29,497 nucleotides of DNA from Planctomycetaceae bacterium (GTDB lineage: Bacteria; Planctomycetota; Planctomycetia; Pirellulales; Thermoguttaceae). A program made the position numbers and the translations under genes. Below the pieces are notes generated by a model. The model saw nothing but the letters and a program-made list of their open reading frames with translations. It was not told where the DNA came from and made no database searches. Positions 22,970 to 29,497 of the stretch are shown here, in pieces. The stretch spans positions 1-29,497 of the forward strand of contig SUVI01000030.1 in the NCBI GenBank assembly GCA_015062085.1, in the 5' to 3' direction. Every line of letters starts with the position of its first letter. Position 1 is the first letter of the stretch.

Positions 22970-24262
22970 CGATACCTCCGGAGCTGAACTGGCCAATACG
23001 ACACGGAAGCCAAGGTCGTGGAGCCGCGAGTCCGGCATAACCCCGTACCGGTACGCGGAGCGACAGCTCTGGGCACTGCCGTCCCAGCTGCCCCCGCGGT
23101 GGACTCGGCCCAAGCCGCTAGCAGAGCCTGTCGGGTCGCTCATTGGCGACGCAGAGAATGAAGCGCCATACCAGTCCCGACACCACTCCCACACATTACC
23201 GTGCATGTCGTAAAGTCCCCAAGCATTCGGAGCGTAACTGCCTACAGCAACCGTTTTACCCCAATACGGACCTTTCGTTGATGTTCCGTAAGAATAGTTC
23301 CCGTCACAGTTCGCCTCCCAGCCGTTCAGACTGCATCCAAATGAATATGCCGTCGTCGTCCCCGCACGACAAGCATACTCCCACTGCGCCTCCGTCGGAA
23401 GACTCACCGTTAAGCCAAGTTTCATGAAAAGCTTCTTGCAAAACGCATCACAGTCATTCCAACTCACACACTCCACTGGACGGTCCGGACTCTTGAATTC
23501 GCTCGGATCGTTACCCATCACGCTTTTCCACATCGCCTGCGTCACTTCCGTCTCAAGCATCCAGAAGCCCCGCGTAAGCGTCACCTCGTGCTGCGTTTCG
23601 TTACCCAGCCAGCCCGGTTCGCTGGAGGGACTCCCCATCATAAACGTTCCCGCCGGACACCAGCGGAACGCGTAATAAATACCGTCTACCTGCCATACCT
23701 TACGCTCGCCAGCCGCAGTTCCAGGTACATACATGCCCAAAACGCCGTGTTCCGATGGATCCAAAGGTTCTGGTGAATAGTCATTCAACGGTAGTTCTGG
23801 CGGATCACCTCCTCGCGTCATCCACCAAACACCAAGCGCAGAGGCCGTTGCGCCAAGGCCGCCAAGAAGGAAATTACGCCGGCTGAAAAGCGTTGAACGA
23901 TCGCCTCGCGGTTCTTCTCGCAGACACGCACGGGCAAGAATACGTTCCGACTCACGTTCCGACTCACGTTCCGACTCACGTTCCGACTCACGTTCCGACT
24001 CACGTTCCGACTCACGTTCCGACTCCTCTTGCTGTTCCTGCATCAAAATTTTCAAAACGACGCGCTGGCTGACCTCCTTTTCCACGAGTTCCTCCGCCAG
24101 CCGCGTCTGCCCCATTCCATCCTCGCCAAGTTTTTGTTTCAGACGGTAATTTTTGAATTTTCCAAATAAGTATCCATCGCGCAATTCCCCAAACTGTGCG
24201 GGATCGGCATTCACGTCCTCCTGAGGAAACATCGTGAATGCCGATTCATATGTATCACTCAT
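22916..24262 (-). CDS. Truncated Ser/Thr kinase N-lobe fused to (ESER)7, TM segment and FGE-sulfatase domain
   Basis: 448 residues. Residues about 34-73 match the start of a Hanks-type kinase: YRLKQKLGEDGMG (glycine loop, middle Gly replaced by Asp48), LAEE, then VVLKIL with the ATP-binding Lys (K71). The HRD and DFG parts are absent. Residues 80-107 are seven ESER units. SRRNFLLGGLG (127-137) matches a twin-arginine motif and begins the only hydrophobic segment (about 131-148). Residues about 196-425 form a complete FGE-sulfatase/SUMF1 domain (PAGTFMMGS, VSWNDCDAFCKKL, LPTEAQWEYACRAGT, DMHGNVWEWCRDWYG, RGGSWDGSAQSCRSAYRY, GFRVVLAS). This fold is shared by formylglycine-generating enzymes, EgtB and many ligand-binding C-type-lectin proteins, so enzyme activity is not assured. 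The last 24 residues look derived from a dispersed inverted repeat. The start has a GAGGT site 7 nt away. It converges on uppP. Confidence 0.85.
   Translation of the reverse strand: MSDTYESAFTMFPQEDVNADPAQFGELRDGYLFGKFKNYRLKQKLGEDGMGQTRLAEELVEKEVSQRVVLKILMQEQQEESERESERESERESERESERESERESERILARACLREEPRGDRSTLFSRRNFLLGGLGATASALGVWWMTRGGDPPELPLNDYSPEPLDPSEHGVLGMYVPGTAAGERKVWQVDGIYYAFRWCPAGTFMMGSPSSEPGWLGNETQHEVTLTRGFWMLETEVTQAMWKSVMGNDPSEFKSPDRPVECVSWNDCDAFCKKLFMKLGLTVSLPTEAQWEYACRAGTTTAYSFGCSLNGWEANCDGNYSYGTSTKGPYWGKTVAVGSYAPNAWGLYDMHGNVWEWCRDWYGASFSASPMSDPTGSASGLGRVHRGGSWDGSAQSCRSAYRYGVMPDSRLHDLGFRVVLASSAPEVSCAYMECGDTVRSAFTES
23942..24025 (-). repeat. 12-bp in-frame tandem repeat (ESER), seven copies
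   Basis: Seven exact copies of ACGTTCCGACTC (plus strand) encode seven Glu-Ser-Glu-Arg units. The absence of any sequence divergence suggests recent expansion or ongoing slippage. Confidence 0.96.
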
Positions 24263-24316
24263 TTTTTGACCTCAAAACGGCAGACAAACAGGCAGTTCAT
24301 TCTGACATTAAATTTA

Positions 24317-24344
24317 ATTTTAGCATATTTTCAAAAAGATTCAA
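24317..24344 (-). promoter_or_regulatory. Likely promoter of the kinase-stub/FGE gene
   Basis: On the minus strand TTGAAT, a 16-nt spacer and TAAAAT occur about 55 bp upstream of the ATG, in AT-rich sequence. Confidence 0.5.
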
Positions 24345-24450
24345 GGGAAAACCTGGAAACCCGGGGAATAAACGCGAAAATACACGCAGGAACTTCACAT
24401 ACTTTTCCACCTCCCTCCACATTTCTTAAGTTCTCCGTACCCACGTACAC

Positions 24451-24490
24451 AAAAAAACCGACTCACGGTCCGATGAGACTCACGAGTCGG
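24451..24490 (-). terminator. Rho-independent terminator of the paralogous exported protein pair
   Basis: On the minus strand CCGACTC (24490-24484) pairs with GAGTCGG (24464-24458) and is followed by seven T. It lies 28 bp after the stop codon at 24518. Confidence 0.8.
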
Positions 24491-24517
24491 CTGGAAATTG
24501 CGCAGTTTGCAGAATTC

Positions 24518-25315
24518 TCAGTTTTTCATGGGGGGATAGTGCAGGAACGGCGGGCAATTATTCAGGAAGTTCATGTCATACTCTCCGTCGATCTCCGGAG
24601 CGCGTCCGCCAATGCGGATGATCGCAATGGGCCGTCCCAGCGTTTTGGCGACCAGGAACGGATCCGCTTTCGGCGAAACGTCGAAGTACCCCTGACCTTC
24701 CTGCGTACTCGACGCGATCGGCAAAGCCGTTTCGGGATTTTCAATGTAGATGACGCGAGTCACGAATTTACCGCGTATCGCCGCGTAAAGATCCTCTTTC
24801 GTCAGTTCCAGAACTACCGCATGACGCAGTTCTTCCCCGATCGGCGGGTGCGTCCGGTCCACGATCTCCACGGTCGGAAAAACTTCGACTCCCGGCATCA
24901 TCGGAATATTCGTGACGCGGAAACGATACTGAGTGCCGACCTGCAGCGCGTAATACTGCGGAGCATTCATCGGCTCGAGGAATCGTCCATCTGCAGCAGG
25001 AGCAATGCAAGTCCCCTCCGGTGCGAGGACTTGGACGTGCTGAAAATGGGGACCGTTCTCCGGCGCATTCAGGATAGCGGCAGCATCACGCACTTCCTGT
25101 ACGCCCGCATTCTGTGGAGGCACAGTCTGTCCCGGCATCGGCACAGTCTGCGTTCCATTCGCAGGAACGGTCTCTCCCACCGCAACGTCTGAAATAACGA
25201 CGGCTCCGGCAGGTATCTGCTGCGCCAGCACGCTGAAACACGGTCCAGTAAAGACCAGCGCGGACAAGACCAGGATCTCGATCAGGTATTTTCTTGAGTT
25301 TCTCAACATCCACAT
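24518..25315 (-). CDS. Hypothetical exported protein, paralogue of the lipoprotein at 25482-26420
   Basis: 265 residues from the ATG at 25313-25315, which has AAGGGA 8 nt upstream and opens a signal peptide (MWMLRNSRKYLIEILVLSAL, cleavage after VLA near residue 32). The frame extends 38 codons upstream without such features. After a Pro/Val/Thr-rich linker, the mature domain (about 90-250) aligns by eye with the next gene: YRFRVTNIPMMPGVEVFPTV, LTKEDLYAAIRGKFVTRVIY and RPIAIIRIGGRAPE correspond to YRLKLTDIPGHPGLELYPTI, FTEEDIMQVRSGNFVTKVIY and GAILAIIRMGNKSVTPE. No enzyme motif is seen. It is second in a two-gene minus-strand unit that ends at the terminator. Unlike its paralogue it has no lipobox, so it is probably a soluble periplasmic protein. 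Confidence 0.78.
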   Translation of the reverse strand: MWMLRNSRKYLIEILVLSALVFTGPCFSVLAQQIPAGAVVISDVAVGETVPANGTQTVPMPGQTVPPQNAGVQEVRDAAAILNAPENGPHFQHVQVLAPEGTCIAPAADGRFLEPMNAPQYYALQVGTQYRFRVTNIPMMPGVEVFPTVEIVDRTHPPIGEELRHAVVLELTKEDLYAAIRGKFVTRVIYIENPETALPIASSTQEGQGYFDVSPKADPFLVAKTLGRPIAIIRIGGRAPEIDGEYDMNFLNNCPPFLHYPPMKN

Positions 25316-25403
25316 AGTCTGATTCCCTTCATGCATTGGGCTGGAATGAATCGCGAGAGCAACTTGAAGATCTGCAGGATCCGTCCCGCAAAATTCTTTC
25401 ATG

Positions 25404-25450
25404 CAGTAAAGCGGCGTTTTCGATGTCACACATCCGCCGCCGCTTTACTG
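25404..25450. other. Perfect 13-bp inverted repeat between paralogous genes
   Basis: CAGTAAAGCGGCG (25404-25416) and CGCCGCTTTACTG (25438-25450) are perfectly complementary with a 21-nt spacer. No T run follows on either strand, so it is not a standard terminator. It may stabilise the upstream lipoprotein mRNA, mark a processing site, or bind a protein. Confidence 0.8.
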
Positions 25451-25481
25451 ACTCTCTGAGAAATTTCAGGCCTGGATCATC

Positions 25482-26420
25482 TTAGCGGGCCGAGGTCGGA
25501 TAAGTCGCACGCTTACGAGCCGGTTCCGCTTCCGGAAGAACGACGGGACCAGGAACGCCATGAGCGGTTTCCGTGATCGGTTCACCAAATTCCGGACCAG
25601 TGACACCGGAAATGTAATTCTGCGGCGAGGAACCGGCAACGCCAGCCGCTCCAGGAGCAGCACCGGAAATCGGATTGCCGTTTTCGTCGAAGACCATTCC
25701 GCCTTCCGAAGCAGCGTATTCCGGAGTGACCGATTTGTTACCCATGCGGATGATCGCGAGGATCGCACCGCGTCGGTCAGCTTCCGCGATCGGATTGACG
25801 CCCGGATCAAGGCGAGTGCTGACGATAGTGTCCGGGGTTCCGACGGCAAGAGCCAGTTCCTGGAATTCCGGATCGGGCAGGTAGATGACTTTCGTCACAA
25901 AGTTACCGCTGCGGACCTGCATGATGTCTTCTTCGGTGAAGTTGACCGGGATCATGCTGTGCGCAAGGAACGCCTGCGTACGCGGTTTGGCCGGAGCCAC
26001 TTCGATCGTCGGATAGAGTTCAAGTCCCGGATGTCCCGGAATGTCCGTGAGCTTCAGACGGTAAACGCCGCCCTGCGGGAAATCCTGACGGAACGGGCAG
26101 ACCATCGGTTCAGAGTCAAACATTCCCTGCGCCGCAACGTCCCAGCGAACGTTCGCTCCGGAGGGACCTACAAAAGCAAGCTGTGACGTCTTCATCGCAG
26201 CCGGAGCCGCAGCAGCTGCACCAGAACCCTGCGCACTGCCTGCCATATGCGGCGGCACTCCCATGTCTACTCCAGGACCCGGACCGGCAATTCCTGCCGG
26301 ATGACCCGGCTGTGCCAAATCGTAACCACCCTGCGTGTACGGATCTAACGTCTGCTCACGGCATCCGACCATGACGGAAAGCATAAAGAGCGAAAAAAAC
26401 AATGTCAACCAGGTTCTCAT
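25482..26420 (-). CDS. Hypothetical lipoprotein, paralogue of the downstream exported protein
   Basis: 312 residues with a lipoprotein signal: MRTWLTLFFSLFMLSVMVGC, lipid attachment predicted on Cys20. A Gly/Pro/Ala-rich low-complexity stretch (about 30-80) precedes the domain shared with the neighbour (about 110-245), and a Gly/Ala/Pro-rich tail follows. A GGGGG tract close to the ATG serves as the ribosome binding site. It is first of two genes, with the paralogue starting 166 bp downstream after a strong hairpin. No known family is recognised; attachment to the outer or inner membrane and a structural or binding role are the most that can be proposed. Confidence 0.8.
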   Translation of the reverse strand: MRTWLTLFFSLFMLSVMVGCREQTLDPYTQGGYDLAQPGHPAGIAGPGPGVDMGVPPHMAGSAQGSGAAAAAPAAMKTSQLAFVGPSGANVRWDVAAQGMFDSEPMVCPFRQDFPQGGVYRLKLTDIPGHPGLELYPTIEVAPAKPRTQAFLAHSMIPVNFTEEDIMQVRSGNFVTKVIYLPDPEFQELALAVGTPDTIVSTRLDPGVNPIAEADRRGAILAIIRMGNKSVTPEYAASEGGMVFDENGNPISGAAPGAAGVAGSSPQNYISGVTGPEFGEPITETAHGVPGPVVLPEAEPARKRATYPTSAR

Positions 26421-26475
26421 TTTGTCCCCCTATCTGACTCCTTCAAATAAATTAAGCATCCTGCTTCGGCCAGGC

Positions 26476-26492
26476 TGTCGAATGCCTCGACA
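26476..26492. promoter_or_regulatory. Short inverted repeat upstream of the lipoprotein gene
   Basis: TGTCGA-ATGCC-TCGACA forms a 6-bp palindrome with a 5-nt centre. It could be an operator or an mRNA leader hairpin; no regulator gene is adjacent. Confidence 0.3.
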
Positions 26493-26678
26493 CACCGTTG
26501 GGTGAAAACCAGCCATAGCGCAACATTTCCAAAAATTCTCAAGGCCCAAAATTTCTCAAAAACCGCATTTTCTGACATTTCGCTCTTCGTTCGGTGCTGA
26601 AATGAAGCGGAAAAGCTGATTTTGTGAACTTTTTGGATGACAATATACGCAAAAAGACGTTTTTTTCTACTTCATCTA

Positions 26679-26707
26679 TTGGGATTTTCACGTTTTTTTG
26701 ATATAAT
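26679..26707 (+). promoter_or_regulatory. Likely sigma70 promoter, distal
   Basis: TTGGGA, a 17-nt spacer and a perfect TATAAT. It would give a leader of about 195 nt for the gene at 26909. Confidence 0.6.
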
Positions 26708-26815
26708 GTCAGTTGATGGACGTTTCATATGGAAAATGCGGCCATGTTTCCGATACTACAAAAACAATATACCGCCGTTCCATACTGATGAACGTCTGTC
26801 TGTGTTTATTTTCGG

Positions 26816-26843
26816 TTGATTTCATTATTTTCTTTGATAAAAT
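26816..26843 (+). promoter_or_regulatory. Possible second promoter, proximal
   Basis: TTGATT, a 16-nt spacer and TAAAAT lie about 65 bp before the ATG at 26909. With the distal site it may form tandem promoters. Confidence 0.4.
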
Positions 26844-26908
26844 CGTTTAGATTGTTAAATGTGGAATAAATATTTTTCCCACACAACAAAACAGAGAACA
26901 TAGAGAAA

Positions 26909-28279
26909 ATGGACAAAACTAAAAACAGTCACAAATCAACAATTAGCGCATTCTGCAGAAGATGCACACACTGCATCCTCTTTTCACTATGCGCAATTGC
27001 CGCAAACAGCGCAACATACACACATTCAGAAAATCTCATTCCTGGCATTCCGCTTGCTCTGGAAACAGCAACACCGGCAGCTCAAGCAACACCGGCAGCT
27101 CAAGCAACACCGGCAGCTCAAGCAACACCGGCAGCTCAAGCAACACCGGCAGCTCAAGCAACACCGGCAGATCTGCAGACCCCGCAGACGCTTTCAGAAT
27201 TCAAGACCGCCCTTAATGAACGTACCAAAATGGTCCTGACTGAGAGCGAACACCGTTTCCGCCAGACTCAAAATATGGCCATCCTGAATCTCAAGATAGG
27301 GATCCGCATCGGAGTTTCACGGATCGAGGGGACCGCTCAATATCGCCGGGAAAAAAAACAGATCGGCAGACAGCAGGTCTCTCTCGTTCACTGGGAGACG
27401 AAACTTCAGCTCAATCCGGAAGATCCTCCGTCAGAGCGTAATCGGCTGGAGATCCTTGACGTTTACATTTTAAACGAAGAGCTTCAGAAATACTGGCATG
27501 AACAGCATCGGCGGTATCTGCGTCTTCCGCGCAGTCAGCAGACCGCGCTTCGCCCTAGTTCCGCAGAGGATCGTCCAGGTAATTCCTCCAGCGGATCCAG
27601 TTCCGTCCAGATGTCTCAGGATCCCACCAGACCACAGACCGTAACGGTCCAGAAGGTCAGCAAACTGACGGATCTCAATGAAGTCAAACGCCGGATCGAA
27701 AAGGAACCGGATCGATTCAGGCTCCCCAATGACCGCCCGTGCAAAGAGCTTTTCGAAAATATGCTCCGCCGGATTCGGGATTCCTTTTATTTTACGCAGA
27801 AGAATGGAGACTCCTTTCAGGACGGCGTCGCGGGTTTTTTAAAGCCGGAACTTGCGTACTCTATCATGCAGAAACGGCAGATCCATGTGCCGGAAGAAGT
27901 CTTTTGCCGTGTGGCAGAAAAAAGGAATAAGAAAGTCACAGATCCGAAAACCGGAAAAGAGATCGTGCAGGAAGAGATCGTGTGGAAAGACTGTTCTCTT
28001 CTTCTAGATGATGATTTTCGCACGTTCCTCAGTTACCTTCCTCGAGAAATGCCGACCCAGGCGGAAGTTTTTTTCAACGACAGTTTCATGCCGCTCCGAA
28101 TCGTCTTTCGCAGAACGGATCATGACCCGAAAGACCCGCAGTCCGGTTTTCTGATCGACTTGGACTTTCAGTCAAGTCAGATCTACTTAAAAGCCTCCTA
28201 TGGACCGCACGATTTTGTGCCGACGCACAATGATTTTGAGGACTCTACAGAAGAATTTATGGAAGCCCTCCGAAAATGA
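26909..28279 (+). CDS. Hypothetical exported protein with TPAAQA repeat
   Basis: 456 residues. A basic N-terminus and a hydrophobic CILFSLCAIAANSA segment (about 22-35) give a signal peptide. Residues about 55-84 are five TPAAQA units and a partial sixth, a likely flexible linker. The region about 90-210 (RIGVSRIEGTAQYRRE, then EILDVYILNEELQKYWHEQH) loosely resembles planctomycete extracellular LolA-like or TIGR03009-type domains, in which a short beta-sheet protein records lipid or glycan-linked function; this likeness is by eye only. A Ser-rich linker (about 222-240) leads to a second region (about 255-456) with many charged and aromatic residues (VPEEVFCRVAEKRNKK, MPLRIVFRRTDHD). No enzyme motif is seen. 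The start follows an AGAGAA-type site. It converges on the PAQR gene. Confidence 0.75.
   Translation: MDKTKNSHKSTISAFCRRCTHCILFSLCAIAANSATYTHSENLIPGIPLALETATPAAQATPAAQATPAAQATPAAQATPAAQATPADLQTPQTLSEFKTALNERTKMVLTESEHRFRQTQNMAILNLKIGIRIGVSRIEGTAQYRREKKQIGRQQVSLVHWETKLQLNPEDPPSERNRLEILDVYILNEELQKYWHEQHRRYLRLPRSQQTALRPSSAEDRPGNSSSGSSSVQMSQDPTRPQTVTVQKVSKLTDLNEVKRRIEKEPDRFRLPNDRPCKELFENMLRRIRDSFYFTQKNGDSFQDGVAGFLKPELAYSIMQKRQIHVPEEVFCRVAEKRNKKVTDPKTGKEIVQEEIVWKDCSLLLDDDFRTFLSYLPREMPTQAEVFFNDSFMPLRIVFRRTDHDPKDPQSGFLIDLDFQSSQIYLKASYGPHDFVPTHNDFEDSTEEFMEALRK
27071..27172 (+). repeat. 18-bp in-frame tandem repeat (TPAAQA), 5.7 copies
   Basis: Five exact copies of ACACCGGCAGCTCAAGCA (27071-27160) and a 12-bp partial copy. 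The unit length preserves frame. Confidence 0.96.
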
Positions 28280-28293
28280 CGGCAAACGCCCGC

Positions 28294-28361
28294 TCAGGAG
28301 GAAACACCGGTCAGGGGGAAACACCGCTCAGGAGGAAACACCGGTCAGGAGGAAACGTCAG
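28294..28361. repeat. 17-bp tandem repeat, four copies
   Basis: Four near-identical units (TCAGGAGGAAACACCGG, with one or a few substitutions in copies 2 and 4) lie between the convergent exported-protein and PAQR genes. Seventeen is not divisible by three, so the array is non-coding. Each unit holds an AGGAGG-like word, but no gene starts after it. Confidence 0.92.
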
Positions 28362-28398
28362 CCACCCGGCGAAACATCAGCCTCAAAAATAGGCACAC

Positions 28399-29097
28399 TC
28401 AAAGAAAAAGCAGCGCGAGCACGTGGCAAACGCTCCCACCTAGGACAAAAAGATGCCAGATCGGGTGCATCCAGGGCAGCTTCTGCAATACGTAAAAAAT
28501 CACTCCTACCGTATAGAGGATCCCGCCCGCCAGCAGAAACCGGAAATTCAGCGCCGGAAGCGCGGCCGCGACGATCGAAAATTTTGAAACGACGAACCAC
28601 CCCATAATGAGGTAAAGAAGAAGCGAAAAACGATGCGCTCTCCTTCCCCAAAGGATCTCCGCACTGATCCCGACAAGCGCCATTCCCCAAACTGCAATGC
28701 ACATCCAAAGCCCAAATGTAGAATAAAAAGCAGAAAGACAGAATGCCGAATAACTTCCGGCGATCAGCACAAAAATCGCGGTATGGTCCAGCTGCTGAAA
28801 GATGGTCCTGACTCGTCCGTCTGGAAGTGCATGGTAAACGGTACTCATAATGTAAAGGAAAAGCAGCGACACCCCGAAAATCAGAAATCCGATCCAGGCC
28901 GCAGACGGCGAAACAAAATAAGTACCGCTTTTCTCCGGAACATTCAGCAGAAGAAGTACCAAAGCCGCGCATGAAAAAAGGATGCCGACTCCATGCGTGA
29001 TGGAATTCGCCAGTTCTTCCGCCAAAAAAGTTCTGGATAAAACGACTCTCGATCCAGATGCTGGTCCGATCAGCGATGCAGCCGAATTTTTATTCAT
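28399..29097 (-). CDS. Hemolysin III / PAQR family membrane protein (TrhA-like)
   Basis: 232 residues from the ATG at 29095-29097, which has GGGGAGGTG immediately upstream; a longer frame to 29136 lacks a site. Seven membrane helices are predicted. The family's metal-site motifs are present: EELANSITHGVG (helix 1 region), STVYHALPDGR with RTIFQQLDHTAIFVLIAGSY, and the C-terminal HPIWHLFVLGGSVCHVLALL, which together supply the His/Asp residues of the PAQR zinc site. Bacterial members (YqfA/TrhA, HlyIII) are inner-membrane proteins linked to lipid homeostasis in E. coli; the hemolysin name is historical. It is probably monocistronic. Confidence 0.92.
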   Translation of the reverse strand: MNKNSAASLIGPASGSRVVLSRTFLAEELANSITHGVGILFSCAALVLLLLNVPEKSGTYFVSPSAAWIGFLIFGVSLLFLYIMSTVYHALPDGRVRTIFQQLDHTAIFVLIAGSYSAFCLSAFYSTFGLWMCIAVWGMALVGISAEILWGRRAHRFSLLLYLIMGWFVVSKFSIVAAALPALNFRFLLAGGILYTVGVIFYVLQKLPWMHPIWHLFVLGGSVCHVLALLFL

Positions 29098-29141
29098 AAA
29101 ACACCTCCCCAAAATACACAAAAGACCAAACCACACATTCT

Positions 29142-29168
29142 ATTTTACTCGAATTTTCAAAAAGTCAA
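29142..29168 (-). promoter_or_regulatory. Possible promoter of the PAQR gene
   Basis: On the minus strand TTGACT, a 15-nt spacer and TAAAAT lie about 45 bp before the ATG. The spacer is short for sigma70. Confidence 0.4.
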
Positions 29169-29293
29169 GGTACGCGCAGAGGATTTAACTGAACTTTTAC
29201 ATTCCGCTCAAAAAAAAGCACGAAAAACCGCTCAATTTCTCCACCTTACACCTTGATCATCAATACCGGCAATACCGTTAAAATTACGTTATT

Positions 29294-29497
29294 TCACCAA
29301 ACCCAGTTTTTTGGCAAAGATCCCCCATACTCTTTGAGCATTTCGATCGGAAGCTCCCGCACAAACTGAATTCCTTTCAAAAACCACAAATTCCATTTGA
29401 CCGTTTCGACCGTTTCGACCGTTTCGACCGTTTCGACCGTTTCGACCGTTTCGACCGTTTCGACCGTTTCGACCGTTTCGACCGTTTCGACCGTTTC
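29294..29497 (-). CDS. C-terminal end of an unknown gene with ETV repeats (5' end outside window)
   Basis: Reading the minus strand from the window edge, one frame is open for 67 codons. It gives eleven Glu-Thr-Val units, then 34 residues with ordinary protein composition (KWNLWFLKGIQFVRELPIEM, later EYGGSLPKNWVW) and a TGA at 29294-29296. The unit of 9 bp keeps the frame, as in the other coding arrays of this window, which supports a real gene running out of the window. The gene's start and main domain are not visible, no domain is recognised, and a non-coding array followed by a chance frame remains possible. Confidence 0.45.
   Translation of the reverse strand, partial: ETVETVETVETVETVETVETVETVETVETVETVKWNLWFLKGIQFVRELPIEMLKEYGGSLPKNWVW
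29399..29497. repeat. 9-bp tandem repeat, at least eleven copies, reaching the window edge
   Basis: Eleven exact copies of GACCGTTTC fill the last 99 bp. The array is cut by the window end, so its total length is unknown. Confidence 0.97.

Larger units (their letters stand above)
26421..26908. other. 488-bp divergent intergenic region
   Basis: AT-rich with no credible gene. It holds two possible plus-strand promoters (26679-26707, 26816-26843) and a TGTCGA/TCGACA inverted repeat (26476-26492) about 55 bp upstream of the lipoprotein ATG. No convincing promoter for the minus-strand lipoprotein was found. Confidence 0.6.

Noticed and set aside
22916..24262. Complete diversity-generating retroelement
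   Set aside because: No reverse transcriptase, accessory gene or template repeat could be found in the window, so only the VR-like target is reported as a hypothesis.
26637..26819. 60-residue plus-strand ORF upstream of the exported protein
   Set aside because: It spans the distal promoter, has no ribosome binding site and its composition reflects AT-rich sequence.
29399..29497. Possible CRISPR array
   Set aside because: The 9-bp units are contiguous with no spacers, and no cas gene is present. The same holds for the other arrays.

Overview
The window looks like a chromosomal segment of a moderate-GC (about 50-55%) member of the Planctomycetota or a close relative. This is inferred from content: a Ser/Thr-kinase-derived N-terminus fused to an FGE-sulfatase domain, a ureide-permease-like DMT transporter, a secreted isoaspartyl methyltransferase with a long extra C-terminus, many large signal-peptide proteins of unknown function, and intergenic regions full of short repeats. 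No rRNA, tRNA, transposase, phage gene or CRISPR array was seen. No marker gene fixes the taxonomy.

Layout. 2-1822 (+) is the 3' part of a NhaD/citrate-transporter-like ion transporter whose N-terminal extension carries a 7-residue repeat and a His/Cys-rich patch. 1912-3126 (+) is an RNase D-like nuclease. 3238-4203 (-) is an unknown membrane protein. 4500-5831 (+) is a ketosynthase homologue that has lost its catalytic Cys. A possible small ORF follows, then 6328-7125 (+), an inositol-monophosphatase/histidinol-phosphatase-like enzyme, and 7240-8895 (+), an unknown exported membrane-anchored protein. A bidirectional terminator separates these from a minus-strand block: exported thioredoxin-like protein (10601-11626) then exported isoaspartyl methyltransferase (9034-10539), plausibly an envelope protein maintenance pair.

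Upstream of these, also on the minus strand, lies a carbohydrate locus: DMT sugar/ureide transporter (17543-18634), a 923-residue secreted putative glycosidase of no recognised family (14648-17419) and a GH97 enzyme (11908-13902). A 745-bp non-coding stretch between the two hydrolases contains an imperfect inverted repeat around a pyrimidine-rich 12-bp tandem repeat. Next are a HEAT/TPR protein (19187-19855, -) and an ATP-grasp ligase (20133-20993, -), divergent from a coupled rsmD-uppP pair (21235-22769, +).

22916-24262 (-) is the most unusual gene. It has the first strands of a protein kinase including the ATP-binding Lys, then a (ESER)7 repeat in place of the rest of the kinase, then a Tat-like/TM segment and a complete FGE-sulfatase (C-type-lectin fold) domain. 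Two paralogous exported proteins (24518-26420, -), an unknown exported protein with a 6-residue repeat (26909-28279, +) and a hemolysin-III/PAQR membrane protein (28399-29097, -) follow. At the right edge, a 9-bp repeat appears to be the C-terminal coding part of another minus-strand gene.

A theme of the window is short tandem repeats: at least ten arrays with units of 9 to 42 bp, four of them in coding sequence with units divisible by three. Several upstream regions carry sigma70-like promoters with a recurrent TAAAAT -10 box.
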